Part shown: positions 53,258-63,804 of the stretch, in pieces
Numbering within the stretch: position 1 is the first letter of the stretch
Layout: every line of letters begins with the position of its first letter
Assembly: GCF_000272475.1 (NCBI RefSeq)
Contig: NZ_AKFJ01000015.1
Location: forward strand, 81,486 to 145,485
Direction: 5' to 3'
DNA length: 64,000 nucleotides
DNA from: Novosphingobium sp. Rr 2-17
Lineage (GTDB): Bacteria; Pseudomonadota; Alphaproteobacteria; Sphingomonadales; Sphingomonadaceae
The notes under the pieces: model-generated
The model's database searches: none
The model's input: only the letters and a program-made list of their open reading frames with translations
What the model was told of the DNA's origin: nothing
Made by a program: the position numbers and the translations under genes

Positions 53258-53788
53258 ATGCAAAAGCCCAAATGGACAGCCGAGCAGCTCTGCCAGGAAT
53301 TGCTCGGCCGTAACCTGAGCGATGTCGATGCAGAGGAGCAGCGGGTGCTCAGTCGCATTGCTTCGGGCAACGTCATGGGGCCGGACGCTCAAGAGGAAGC
53401 CGCGCTTAACGCGACTTACGGTGATCGGCTGGCGGATCGGGTTGCCGCGATCGGGGGCTCGTGGGGCTTCATCATCGGCTTCGGCATCGTGCTGTTCGGC
53501 TGGATACTGATCAACAGCCATTTGCTCGAAGCTCTCGGCGTCCACCCTTTTGACGCCTACCCGTTCATTTTCCTCAACCTGATCTTGTCGATGCTGGCCG
53601 CGATCCAGGCGCCGGTCATCATGATGAGCCAGAACCGCCAGTCCGACAAAGACCGCATCGCCGCGCGCCACGACTACGAAGTGAACTTGCGCACGCAGTT
53701 GGAGATACTGCGGCTGCACAAGCGCTTCGATTATTTGTTCGAATATCTCGACAACCGCGAGTCCGTCGAACGCGGCGAGGAAACCTGA
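53258..53788 (+). CDS. DUF1003 membrane protein
   Basis: The product of 176 residues has two membrane helices (about 68-87 and 98-125) flanked by soluble ends. The sequence DRVAAIGGSWGFIIGFGIVL followed by DAYPFIFLNLILSMLAAIQA and PVIMMSQNRQSDKDR is the DUF1003 hallmark. It starts 16 bases after the LysRS stop and is likely cotranscribed. The function is unknown. Confidence 0.9.
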   Translation: MQKPKWTAEQLCQELLGRNLSDVDAEEQRVLSRIASGNVMGPDAQEEAALNATYGDRLADRVAAIGGSWGFIIGFGIVLFGWILINSHLLEALGVHPFDAYPFIFLNLILSMLAAIQAPVIMMSQNRQSDKDRIAARHDYEVNLRTQLEILRLHKRFDYLFEYLDNRESVERGEET

Positions 53789-53799
53789 CGCACCACGCA

Positions 53800-53840
53800 A
53801 AAAAGAGCCCCCGCGCCGATCGCGCGGAGGCTCTGATTTT
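53800..53840. terminator. Bidirectional terminator
   Basis: A GC-rich stem (GAGCCCCCGCGC ... GCGCGGAGGCTC with one mismatch) is flanked by AAAAAA on the left and TTTT on the right. It can therefore stop both the DUF1003 transcript and the convergent RcnB-like transcript. Confidence 0.8.
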
Positions 53841-53855
53841 CGCTCTTGCTAAGGT

Positions 53856-54815
53856 TTAGTAGAAGAAGTCGTAGATCACATCGACGACCTGGCCGGTGTA
53901 GATATTCACCAGGACGACATCGTCGTAGTAGCGGACCCAGCGATAGGGGCCGTAGACTTCCGGCAGGCGGTACGACCACGGATCGTCGATCCAGTAGCGG
54001 TTGCCGTAGAACAGCGAACCCAGCGTGATGCCGATACCGATCCGGCGGTACGAGTAGCTCCGATACGGCGCGTAGTAAGGACCGGGGCGGAACGCGGAGC
54101 GGTTGCGATCGCGGTAGTTCTGCCAATCGTAGCGATTGTCCCGACGCCAGGAATTGCGATCCCAGGCGCGGTTGCCATCGCGATTGTTCCAGCTCTGTCC
54201 GCCAGGGCGCCCAGGACCGCCAGGGCCTCCGGGACCGCCGGGACGATTGTTGCCATTCCAGCCCGGTCGTCCATCGTTGCCCGGACGTCCATCACCGGGC
54301 CGACCATCACCCGGACGTCCATCACCCGGTCGGCCCGGTTGACCGCCGTTCCCGCCTGGTCTGCCGTCGTTTCCGGGCCGCCCATCGTTTCCGGGACGTC
54401 CATCATTGCCTGGGCGATTCCAGGGGAGCCTGCCACCTTCCGGCCTGCCGTCATTGCCAGGACGCGCTTGGTTGCCGGCTCCGCCGGGGCGCCCCTCATT
54501 TCCGGGGCGGTTCCACGGTAGCCTACCACCTTGAGGCTGGCCTGCGTTAGGCGCGCCGCCGGGGGCGCCCTGAGGCGCGCCTTGCGGGCGCTGTTGCGGC
54601 GGCTGGCCTTGCGGACGTTGCGCACGCTGCTGCGCCTGGCCTGCGCCACGATCAGAACGTCCGCCCTGACGGCCTTCGCCACGGCCTTCCTGGTGCTCCT
54701 GGTTAGGTTGCGCAGACGCCGTTTCGGCAACGCCAGTCACTGCAACCGCTAATGCTCCCAACGCGCCCGCCGCCGCGAGCCACGCTTTCGATTTTCTGTT
54801 CTCGTCTTTACCCAT
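53856..54815 (-). CDS. RcnB-like exported protein with Gly/Pro repeats
   Basis: The protein of 319 residues has a signal peptide ending near ETASAQPNQ. A long low-complexity middle (about 40-215) is built of Gln/Arg/Gly/Pro and GNDGRPG-type units. The folded C-terminus (YRLPEVYGPYRWVRYYDDVV, ending DVIYDFFY) matches the RcnB family of periplasmic proteins. RcnB itself affects nickel/cobalt homeostasis in E. coli; this repeat-rich form may rather be structural. The repeats are short and tandem, so length may vary between strains. Confidence 0.8.
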   Translation of the reverse strand: MGKDENRKSKAWLAAAGALGALAVAVTGVAETASAQPNQEHQEGRGEGRQGGRSDRGAGQAQQRAQRPQGQPPQQRPQGAPQGAPGGAPNAGQPQGGRLPWNRPGNEGRPGGAGNQARPGNDGRPEGGRLPWNRPGNDGRPGNDGRPGNDGRPGGNGGQPGRPGDGRPGDGRPGDGRPGNDGRPGWNGNNRPGGPGGPGGPGRPGGQSWNNRDGNRAWDRNSWRRDNRYDWQNYRDRNRSAFRPGPYYAPYRSYSYRRIGIGITLGSLFYGNRYWIDDPWSYRLPEVYGPYRWVRYYDDVVLVNIYTGQVVDVIYDFFY

Positions 54816-54950
54816 GTTCCGGTCTCCAAAACCGGACTTACCGCACGGCGATCGCGGCTCATCCTACTCTCTGTTTACTTAGGGGGCGCTGTCGCGGAGG
54901 TGAACCGCGACTTGGCCTTTCATTAATCGTCGCCTGAGCACAAATAACCA

Positions 54951-54982
54951 AAACCGCCGCCCAGTTCCCTGGACGACGGTTT
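54951..54982 (-). terminator. Terminator of ettA
   Basis: A 14-base stem, fully paired in RNA with two G-U pairs (AAACCGTCGTCCAG / CTGGGCGGCGGTTT on the minus strand), with a GGAA loop. It is followed by TGGTTATTTG, 42 bases after the ettA stop. The remaining 135 bases to the RcnB-like gene hold a possible promoter and a small CCGGTCTC/CCGG hairpin. Confidence 0.8.
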
Positions 54983-55023
54983 GTGTCATTTCGATACTGG
55001 TTGCGACGATATCGTCGGCAGGA

Positions 55024-56703
<1,680 letters not shown>

Positions 56704-56883
56704 TGGGCGTCCTCTGATAGGAAGATAGTAGGTAAGGGATGCTTCGCGCGCCGCCTTACAGGCGCTGCCGACGCGTCGCAAGACGTGCGGGCAAGATGGG
56801 GGCAGGGTGCTCTTGGTGCAAGATTGCCGGATTGGCACGGCTGGCGCTTGGCAGGCGCATTCGCCTCGGTTAGCACTTGCGGC

Positions 56884-58251
56884 ATGAACCTGTCTGTAAA
56901 GCCCGCCGTCGCCGCCCTGCTGGGCAGCCTGTTGCTCTCCACTGCCGCTGCGGCCACCCCCGTGCAAGGCACCGGCGTTGCCTGGGGCATCGTCGAAGGT
57001 CTGACCACCGAGATCGGGCCGCGTCCGGCGGGATCGCCCGCTGATCATCGCGCCCGCGATTGGGGCGAGGCCAAGTTGAAGGCGCTGGGCTTCAGCAACG
57101 TCAAGGTCGAAGAATTCAAGACCCTGGCCTGGCAGCGCGGACCCGAAAGCGCAAAGCTGACCGCGCCTTACGAACAGCCGCTGGCGATCACCGCGCTGGG
57201 GTTTTCGGTGCCCACGCCCAAGGATGGCCTGAAGGCCCCGCTGGTGTACTTCCCCACCCTGGCCGCGCTGGAAGCCGCGCCGGAAGGTTCGCTCAAGGGT
57301 AAAGTCGCCTTCATCGATCACGCGATGCGCGCGACGCAGGACGGATCGGGCTATGGCCCTTACGGCAATGTGCGCCGCCAAGGTCCCTCGATCGCTTCGA
57401 GCAAGGGCGCGGCGGGTGTCGTGATCCGCTCGGCAGGGACCGACAGCCATCGCAATCCGCACACCGGCGTCACGATCTTCGCCAAGGACGTGAAGCCGAT
57501 CCCCGCCGGCGCGGTATCGAACCCCGATGCCGATCTGATCGCGCGGACTGCTGCGCGCGGCCAGCCGTTGGCGATCGACCTGACGCTGCTGGGCAAGCCG
57601 TTCCCGAACGCCCCTTCGGGCAACGTCATCGCCGACTTGCCGGGGCGCGATCCGTCGTTGCCGATCATCCTCGTGGGGTGCCACCTCGATTCCTGGGATC
57701 TGGGAACGGGCGCGGTAGACGATGCTTCGGGTTGCGCGATCGTGACCGCCGCGGCGCTGGCGGCGCAGCAGGGCGGGCAGACTTTGCGCACAATCCGGGT
57801 GCTATGGTCGGGCAACGAGGAAATGGGCCTGTCCGGCGGTGGCGGCGCGGCCTACGCCAAGATGCACGGCAACGAACCCCATGCCATCGCCATGGAAAGC
57901 GATTTCGGCGCCGATCGGGTGTGGCAGGTTTCGTTCTCTGTCGCGCCCGAAAACAAGCCACTGGCCGATAAGGTCAAGGCCGCGCTGTGGCCGATGGGGA
58001 TCGTGCCGCATGCCGATGCCGCCAATGGCGGTTCGGACGTCGAGCCGATCATCGCGGCGCAATCGCTGATGGTGATCGACCTGGGCCAGGACGGCACTCG
58101 CTATTTCGATCTGCACCACACGCCCGACGATACCTTGGATAAGGTCGATCCGGCAGCGTTGCAGCAGAACGTCGATGCCTGGGCCGCCGTGCTCAAGGTG
58201 ATCGCCAATGAGCCGGGCGTGATCGCCAAGGCGCCGAAGAAAGCGGAGTAG
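56884..58251 (+). CDS. Exported M28-family metallopeptidase
   Basis: The protein of 455 residues has a signal peptide (VAALLGSLLLSTAAAATPV). A protease-associated insert follows (about 120-225, KGKVAFIDHAMRATQDGSG), then the M28 catalytic core: VGCHLDSWDLGTGAVDDASG (metal His and Asp), WSGNEEMGLSGG (catalytic and metal Glu), MESDFGADRV and the final metal His in FDLHHTPDDTLDKVD. It should be a periplasmic zinc aminopeptidase or carboxypeptidase. It is divergent from ettA with a 180-base gap holding no gene. Confidence 0.93.
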   Translation: MNLSVKPAVAALLGSLLLSTAAAATPVQGTGVAWGIVEGLTTEIGPRPAGSPADHRARDWGEAKLKALGFSNVKVEEFKTLAWQRGPESAKLTAPYEQPLAITALGFSVPTPKDGLKAPLVYFPTLAALEAAPEGSLKGKVAFIDHAMRATQDGSGYGPYGNVRRQGPSIASSKGAAGVVIRSAGTDSHRNPHTGVTIFAKDVKPIPAGAVSNPDADLIARTAARGQPLAIDLTLLGKPFPNAPSGNVIADLPGRDPSLPIILVGCHLDSWDLGTGAVDDASGCAIVTAAALAAQQGGQTLRTIRVLWSGNEEMGLSGGGGAAYAKMHGNEPHAIAMESDFGADRVWQVSFSVAPENKPLADKVKAALWPMGIVPHADAANGGSDVEPIIAAQSLMVIDLGQDGTRYFDLHHTPDDTLDKVDPAALQQNVDAWAAVLKVIANEPGVIAKAPKKAE

Positions 58252-58253
58252 GC

Positions 58254-59129
58254 CTAGCGCGAGGCCGCGATCCGCTCTGCCGTGGCGACGAGGCGGCGGG
58301 CTTGCTCCAGATGCAACAGCTCGGCCATCCCGCCTTCGACGCTGATCGCGCCTTTACCCTGATTTTCCGGCAGCGCGAAAGCGGCGATCACGGCGTGGGC
58401 GCGGGCGAGTTCCGGCTCGCTTGGTGAGAACACAGCGTTGCAGGGATCGATTTGCGCGGGGTGGATCAGGCTCTTGCCGTCGAAGCCGAACATCCGGCCT
58501 TGCCGTGCCTCGGCTTCGAACACGTTGAGATCGCGGAACTCGTTGCAGACGCCATCGAGCACGGCGACGCCATGTGCTCGCGCCGCCGCGACGGCCAGCG
58601 ACAGGAACGGCAAAAACGGCGTGCGGCACGGCGTCAATTGCGCGCGCATTTCCTTGGCGAGGTCGTTGGTGCCCATGACCCATAGCGAAAGGCGGCTGTT
58701 CCGAGCGGTGGCTGCGATGGGCTCCAGCGCGAACAGGCTCGCGCAGGTTTCGATCATCGCCCAGAGTTGGAGCTTGTCCGGCGCGTTCTCGAGCGCGGCT
58801 TCGCAAGCCGCGATGTCGGCGGGGCCGTTGACCTTGGGCACCAGCACAGCGTCTGCGCCTGACGTCGCGATCGCCGCGAGATCGTCAGCCCCCCATGGCG
58901 TGTCCAGGCCATTGGCGCGGATCGCCACTTCGCGCCCGCCGAACCCGCCCTCGGCCACTGCCGCTATGGCAGCGGCGCGGGCTTGCTCCTTGGCCTCGGG
59001 CGCGACGGCGTCTTCCAGGTCGAGGATCACCACGTCGCACGGTAGCGTGCGCGCCTTGGCGATGGCCTTTGGGTTGGACGCAGGCAAGTAAAGCGCGCTG
59101 CGGCGAGGGCGGTCGGAGGCGGCTGTCAT
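58254..59129 (-). CDS. CitE-like (HpcH/HpaI family) lyase
   Basis: The product of 291 residues has the beta-barrel CitE pattern: RSALYLPASNPKAIAKART, CDVVILDLEDAVAPEAK (metal site), IRANGLDTPW, VLVPKVNG, LWAMIETCASL, LWVMGTNDLAKEM, FGFDGKSLIHPAQI. These enzymes cleave or form citramalyl-, malyl- or related CoA esters. The precise substrate cannot be assigned; L-malyl-CoA lyase or citramalyl-CoA lyase are candidates. It converges on the peptidase gene and is divergent from the peroxiredoxin gene. Confidence 0.88.
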   Translation of the reverse strand: MTAASDRPRRSALYLPASNPKAIAKARTLPCDVVILDLEDAVAPEAKEQARAAAIAAVAEGGFGGREVAIRANGLDTPWGADDLAAIATSGADAVLVPKVNGPADIAACEAALENAPDKLQLWAMIETCASLFALEPIAATARNSRLSLWVMGTNDLAKEMRAQLTPCRTPFLPFLSLAVAAARAHGVAVLDGVCNEFRDLNVFEAEARQGRMFGFDGKSLIHPAQIDPCNAVFSPSEPELARAHAVIAAFALPENQGKGAISVEGGMAELLHLEQARRLVATAERIAASR

Positions 59130-59203
59130 CGGCGGGTCTTGGATCGCCTGACGGTGTGCGGTCAAGGCTGGACAGCGTTCACGGACGCGTCCACATTGCA
59201 GCC

Positions 59204-59758
59204 ATGCGCAAAACCCTCGCCTCCTTCGCGGCCGCTGGCCTTACCCTTGGTCTGACGCTCGCGTCCGGTGCCGCCCATGCCAGCCTGCCGGTGGGCGCCA
59301 AGGCACCGGCCTTTGCCACCAAAGGCGCCAAGGGCGGAAAGGAAATGAGCTTCAACCTGGCCCAGGCGCTCAAGCGCGGGCCGGTGGTGCTGTATTTCTA
59401 CCCCAAGGCTTTCACGCAGGGCTGTACGCTGGAAGCCCACGCCTTTGCCGAGGCGACGGACGACTTCGCCAAGCTGCACGCCACCGTGATCGGCATGTCG
59501 GCGGACGATCTGCCGACATTGAAGAAATTCTCGACCGAAGAATGCCGCGATAAGTTCGCGGTCGCAATGGCGACGCCCAAGATCGTCAAGGACTACGACG
59601 TCGCCATGACGCCGCGTCCGGGTATGCCTGAGGGTATGACCCAGCGCGTCAGTTATGTGATCGCGCCCGATGGCAAGATCACCCTCGTCCACTCCGACAT
59701 GGACTATCGGCACCACGTCACCATGACGCTGGAGGCCGTGCGCAAGCTGGCGAAGTAG
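59204..59758 (+). CDS. Exported peroxiredoxin
   Basis: The protein of 184 residues has a signal peptide (MRKTLASFAAAGLTLGLTLA; cleavage near AAHAS) and an AhpC/BCP-type thioredoxin fold. The peroxidatic Cys74 lies in YPKAFTQGCTLEAHAF, with Thr71 at the usual position. Another Cys (EECRDKF) may serve as a resolving residue. It should reduce peroxides in the periplasm. Location between a lyase and prfB gives no functional hint. Confidence 0.9.
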   Translation: MRKTLASFAAAGLTLGLTLASGAAHASLPVGAKAPAFATKGAKGGKEMSFNLAQALKRGPVVLYFYPKAFTQGCTLEAHAFAEATDDFAKLHATVIGMSADDLPTLKKFSTEECRDKFAVAMATPKIVKDYDVAMTPRPGMPEGMTQRVSYVIAPDGKITLVHSDMDYRHHVTMTLEAVRKLAK

Positions 59759-59868
59759 GGTTTAACTCCACGCAGCACTTGAACATTACCGCCACTGGCG
59801 GGTAAGAGCGCGCCTTCCAGCGGGCGGCAATCGCCTTGCCGGATGTATTTTCTCGGGAGTTTCCAGTC

Positions 59869-60996
59869 ATGCGTGCCGAAGGGCAGGCCCACATTGCGCG
59901 TATCGAAAAGGCCCTCGCGCTAGTCCGCAAGTTCCTCGACTGGGACCGCGCCTTGCGCCGGTTCGACGAGCTGAACGCGCGCGTCGAGGACCCCACGCTG
60001 TGGGACAAGCCCAAGGAAGCCGAGGCGGTGATGAAGGAACGTCGCCGCCTGGAAGCCTCGATCAACGCCGTCACTTCGATCAGCCGCGAGATGGCCGACG
60101 CTGTCGAGTTCGTCGAACTGGGCGAGATGGAAGACGACGAGGCGACCGTCAACGAAGGCCTCGCCAGCCTGGCCGCGCTGGCCGAACGGGCCGATGCCGA
60201 CAAGGTGCAGGCGCTGTTGGCCGGTGAAGCCGACGCCAACGACACTTACCTCGAAGTCCACGCTGGTGCCGGCGGCACCGAAAGCCAGGACTGGGCCGAG
60301 ATGCTCCAGCGCATGTACACGCGCTGGGCCGAGCGTCACGGCTACAAGGTGGAAATGGTGGATTATCACGCCGGTGAAGCCGCCGGCATCAAGAGCTGCA
60401 CGCTGCTCATCAAGGGCGAGAACGCCTACGGCTATGCCAAGACCGAAAGCGGCGTCCACCGCCTGGTCCGCATCAGCCCTTATGACAGCTCGGCCCGCCG
60501 CCACACGAGCTTTTCTTCGGTGTGGGTCTACCCCGTCATCGATGACAGCTTCGAGATCGAGATCAACCCGTCGGACCTGAAGATAGACACCTACCGCGCT
60601 TCGGGCGCGGGTGGCCAGCACGTCAACACCACCGATTCGGCCGTGCGAATCACGCACCAGCCGTCGGGGATCGTCGTTGCCAGCCAGATCGACCGATCGC
60701 AGCACAAGAACCGCGAAATCGCGATGGGCATGCTCAAGGCGCGCATTTTCGAGGCCGAGATGCAGAAGCGCGAGGAAGCCGCCAGCGCCGAACACGCCAA
60801 CAAGAGCGATATCGGCTGGGGCCACCAGATCCGCTCCTATGTGCTGCAGCCGTACCAGCAAGTGAAGGACTTGCGCACCGGCGTCGTCTCCACCGCGCCG
60901 GGCGACGTGCTGGATGGCGCGCTCGATCCGTTCATGGCCGCCGCGCTGTCGCAGCGCGTGACGGGCGAGAAGGTCGAAGTCGAGGATGTCGACTAA
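59869..60996 (+). CDS. prfB: Peptide chain release factor 2
   Basis: The 375-residue protein ends translation at UGA and UAA. The GGQ motif is at 248-250 ([12 protein letters not shown]) and the stop-codon-reading tripeptide is SPY (203-205), where E. coli has SPF. The frame is open from ATG 59869 to the stop, so the autoregulatory +1 frameshift site seen near codon 26 in E. coli is absent. The start [19 protein letters not shown] is typical of alphaproteobacteria. The 110 bases upstream hold no gene. Confidence 0.95.
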   Translation: MRAEGQAHIARIEKALALVRKFLDWDRALRRFDELNARVEDPTLWDKPKEAEAVMKERRRLEASINAVTSISREMADAVEFVELGEMEDDEATVNEGLASLAALAERADADKVQALLAGEADANDTYLEVHAGAGGTESQDWAEMLQRMYTRWAERHGYKVEMVDYHAGEAAGIKSCTLLIKGENAYGYAKTESGVHRLVRISPYDSSARRHTSFSSVWVYPVIDDSFEIEINPSDLKIDTYRASGAGGQHVNTTDSAVRITHQPSGIVVASQIDRSQHKNREIAMGMLKARIFEAEMQKREEAASAEHANKSDIGWGHQIRSYVLQPYQQVKDLRTGVVSTAPGDVLDGALDPFMAAALSQRVTGEKVEVEDVD

Positions 60997-61062
60997 GCGA
61001 GCCGCCGGGGCCACACTTTCCGGCGACTTTGCCAAGTCTGGTCCGAACGGCTAAAGGGCGTC

Positions 61063-61803
61063 ATGTTTCCGCGGTCTCATTTTCTACAGGTGGCCTTGGT
61101 GCTGGCGCTGGGTGCTTGCACGAAACCCGCCGCGCAGGATCAACGCGCAGAAACCGCGCGCGCGTTTCCGTTGCCTGATCGTCCGGTTTCGCGGGCTTCC
61201 AGCAAGTTCAGCAGCGAGACAGATCGCGACCGCTTGAACGAAGCCAACGTAGTGATGGACCTGACCGGAATTGCACCGGGCATGAGCGTTGCCGACCTTG
61301 GGGCTGGTGAGGGGTATTATACCGTCCGCCTGGCCCAGCGCGTGGGCAAGAAAGGCCGCGTCCTGGCCGAAGACATCGATTCGCGCGCCAGCGAACAATT
61401 GGGCACACGTGTCCTTCGCGAGCGACTGGAAAACGTTTCGATCAAGCTGGGCATGCCGGACGATCCAAGTTTGCCGCAAAACAGCTTCGATCGCATCCTG
61501 CTCATTCACATGTACCACGAAGTGTCGGAGCCCTACGCCTTCTTGTGGCGCATGCGGCCCGCGCTGCGGCCTGGCGGCAAAGTCGTCGTGGTCGATGTCG
61601 ATCGTCCGACCAATGCTCATGGGACCCCACCCGACCTGCTGTTCTGTGAATTAAGCGCGGTGGGCTTTCGTTTGACACAATTTGTTCGTAAGCGGCAGCT
61701 TCAAGGCTATTATGCGCAATTCGAGGCTGTGGGACCGCGGCCTGAACCACCGCAAATCCGGCCATGCCGCAACACAGGCGGCACTCGGGCGACCGTTTCG
61801 TAA
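61063..61803 (+). CDS. Lipoprotein-type class I SAM methyltransferase
   Basis: The protein of 246 residues starts with an apparent lipoprotein signal (FLQVALVLALGACTKPA, lipobox LGAC). It then carries a Rossmann methyltransferase core: SVADLGAGEGYYTVRLAQRVG (motif I), a later acidic strand, and MRPALRPGGKVVVVDVD (post-motif). An exported methyltransferase is odd because SAM is cytoplasmic; such proteins are nevertheless common in this order. The C-terminal tail is Pro/Arg-rich. It lies 66 bases after prfB. Confidence 0.82.
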   Translation: MFPRSHFLQVALVLALGACTKPAAQDQRAETARAFPLPDRPVSRASSKFSSETDRDRLNEANVVMDLTGIAPGMSVADLGAGEGYYTVRLAQRVGKKGRVLAEDIDSRASEQLGTRVLRERLENVSIKLGMPDDPSLPQNSFDRILLIHMYHEVSEPYAFLWRMRPALRPGGKVVVVDVDRPTNAHGTPPDLLFCELSAVGFRLTQFVRKRQLQGYYAQFEAVGPRPEPPQIRPCRNTGGTRATVS

Positions 61804-61849
61804 AATGCACGGGCCGATCGTACAGGCCAGAGGAAAGACGACCAAGACG

Positions 61850-63256
61850 ATGAATTTCAAGGGACTGAAGCCGATCGTTTATGGTGGCCGCGAGGTCTGG
61901 CCGCTGGTCGAGGGCGGCAAGGGCGTTGCAGCGACCAATCACATGAGCTCGGGCGCATGGGCGGCGGCTGGCGGCATCGGCACGGTCAGCGCGGTCAACG
62001 CGGACAGCTACGACCCTGACGGCAAGATCATTCCCCAGATCTACCGCGCGCTGACGCGAAAAGAGCGCCACCAGGAACTGATCGAATATGCTATCGACGG
62101 CGCGGTCGAGCAAGTGCGCCGCGCGTTCGAGATTTCGAACGGCCTGGGCGCGATCAACATCAACGTCTTGTGGGAAATGGGCGGCGCCCAACCCGTGCTG
62201 GAAGGCGTACTGGAAAAAACAAAGGGCATGGTTGCCGGAGTGACCTGCGGTGCCGGCATGCCTTACAAGCTGTCCGAGATCGCAGCCCGCTTTAATGTCA
62301 ATTACTTGCCGATCGTCAGTTCCGCCCGCGCCTTCCGGGCCTTGTGGAAGCGCGCGTATCACAAGGTTTCCCATCTGCTCGGCGCCGTGGTCTATGAAGA
62401 CCCGTGGCTCGCCGGCGGTCACAACGGCCTCTCCAACGCTGAAGACCCGCTGAAGCCCGAGAACCCGTATCCGCGCGTCAAGGCTTTGCGCGATACCATG
62501 CGTGCTGAGGGTATCTCTGACGAAGTGCCGATCGTGATGGCCGGCGGCGTCTGGTTCCTGCGCGACTGGAACGACTGGATCGACAACCCGGAACTGGGCA
62601 CGATCGCCTTCCAGTACGGCACCCGTCCGCTGCTGACGCACGAAAGTCCGATCCCGCAGGAGTGGAAGGACCACTTGCGCACGCTGGAGCCGGGCGACGT
62701 ACTGCTCCACCGCTTCTCGCCCACCGGCTTTTACTCCTCCGCCGTACGCAACCCGTTCCTGCGCAATCTGGAAGCGCGGTCCGAGCGCCAAATTCCCTAT
62801 TCTAAGGTCGAAGCGGGCGAGCACACCGTGCGGCTGGACGTAGGCGTCAAGGGCAAGAACTTCTGGGTCGCCCCGCGCGACCTAGACCGGGCGCGGACCT
62901 GGACGGGGCAGGGCTTTACCGATGGCCTGCGCACCCCGGACGATACGATCATCTTCGTCAGCCCGCCCGAGCGTGATGGCATCCGCAAGGATCAGGCCGA
63001 CTGCATGGGTTGCCTGTCGCACTGCGGTTTCTCTTCGTGGAAGGACCACGACGACTACACCACCGGTCGCCTCGCCGACCCGCGCAGCTTCTGCATCCAG
63101 AAGACCTTGCAGGACATCGCGCATGGTGGCCCGGTCGATGAAAACCTGATGTTCGCCGGCCACGCTGCCTACAAGTTCAAGCAGGACCCGTTCTATTCCA
63201 ATGGCTTCACGCCCACTGTGAAGGAACTGGTTGACCGCATCCTCACAGGCGATTGA
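61850..63256 (+). CDS. Nitronate monooxygenase-like flavoprotein
   Basis: The product of 468 residues is a TIM-barrel FMN protein of the nitronate monooxygenase/2-nitropropane dioxygenase family. Motifs seen are VAATNHMSSGAWAAAGGIGT, INVLWEMGGAQPVLEG, VTCGAGMPYKLSEIA, GAVVYEDPWLAGGHNGLSN, VPIVMAGGVW and FQYGTRPLLTHES. It is longer than typical family members and has a Cys-rich tail motif ADCMGCLSHCGF. The start ATG 61850 follows AGAGGAAAG. The natural substrate is unclear. Confidence 0.85.
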   Translation: MNFKGLKPIVYGGREVWPLVEGGKGVAATNHMSSGAWAAAGGIGTVSAVNADSYDPDGKIIPQIYRALTRKERHQELIEYAIDGAVEQVRRAFEISNGLGAININVLWEMGGAQPVLEGVLEKTKGMVAGVTCGAGMPYKLSEIAARFNVNYLPIVSSARAFRALWKRAYHKVSHLLGAVVYEDPWLAGGHNGLSNAEDPLKPENPYPRVKALRDTMRAEGISDEVPIVMAGGVWFLRDWNDWIDNPELGTIAFQYGTRPLLTHESPIPQEWKDHLRTLEPGDVLLHRFSPTGFYSSAVRNPFLRNLEARSERQIPYSKVEAGEHTVRLDVGVKGKNFWVAPRDLDRARTWTGQGFTDGLRTPDDTIIFVSPPERDGIRKDQADCMGCLSHCGFSSWKDHDDYTTGRLADPRSFCIQKTLQDIAHGGPVDENLMFAGHAAYKFKQDPFYSNGFTPTVKELVDRILTGD

Positions 63257-63264
63257 TCGAGAGT

Positions 63265-63804
63265 TCAGCCGGGGCGGGGTGTGGTGCGTGCGGAAACGGC
63301 GCCCGCTCCTCCAACCCCGGCTTCAGTCCCTGCTTCGCCCTCCCGAGGATCAGGCCCGTAGTTTACCCCGCTTGCCCGGCCCGGCATCGCCAATAGCGCC
63401 AGATACAGCACCGTCGCCGGCAGGAACAGCACCCAGTCCACATAGGACAACGCGCTTTCGACCGGGCGGCGTATGTCCCATCCGGCGATCAGCTCCAGCA
63501 GGTTGAGGCTCAGGTTCAGCCCCACGACCGCCAGCAGGATCAGCCCCCACCGCGCGCTGAGGCCAATGTCGTGGAAGCGCCGGGCGACCAGCGCCGGAGC
63601 CGGCACCAATGTCAGCAGGTGCGCCGCGAACATCAGCCAAGGCTGTATCGTCGCAGGGGCCAGCCATCCGCCGACCCAATCCGCCAGCGCGATCGGCACT
63701 TGCGAAAGCACCACGAACACCAGAAATTCCGCCCGCCGCGCCCGTCCCGAGAACGCCAGGGTCTGCGCAATCGTCCTACCGAAGCTGCGGCTGATCATGC
63801 TCAC
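63265..63804 (-). CDS. DUF805 membrane protein
   Basis: The product of 179 residues has four membrane helices. It contains the DUF805 hallmarks LAFSGRARRAEFLVFVVLS near the N-terminus and VARRFHDIGLSARWGLILL in the middle. It begins with GTG at 63804 (overlapping the stop of the ammonium transporter gene) or ATG 63798. The tail is Gly/Thr/Arg-rich. The function is unknown. Confidence 0.85.
   Translation of the reverse strand: MSMISRSFGRTIAQTLAFSGRARRAEFLVFVVLSQVPIALADWVGGWLAPATIQPWLMFAAHLLTLVPAPALVARRFHDIGLSARWGLILLAVVGLNLSLNLLELIAGWDIRRPVESALSYVDWVLFLPATVLYLALLAMPGRASGVNYGPDPREGEAGTEAGVGGAGAVSARTTPRPG

Noticed and set aside
54136..54342. Plus-strand Gly/Pro-rich frame resembling collagen
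   Set aside because: It is the reverse complement of the RcnB-like repeat region, which reads as Pro/Gly on both strands because the repeats are GC-rich.
54200..54420. Possible CRISPR-like array in the repeated GC-rich segment
   Set aside because: The repeats are short, directly adjoining and in frame with a protein; there are no unique spacers of constant length.
59869..59960. Possible programmed +1 frameshift in prfB
   Set aside because: The frame is open from the ATG through the GGQ motif with no early in-frame stop, and the N-terminus matches RF2, so no frameshift is needed.
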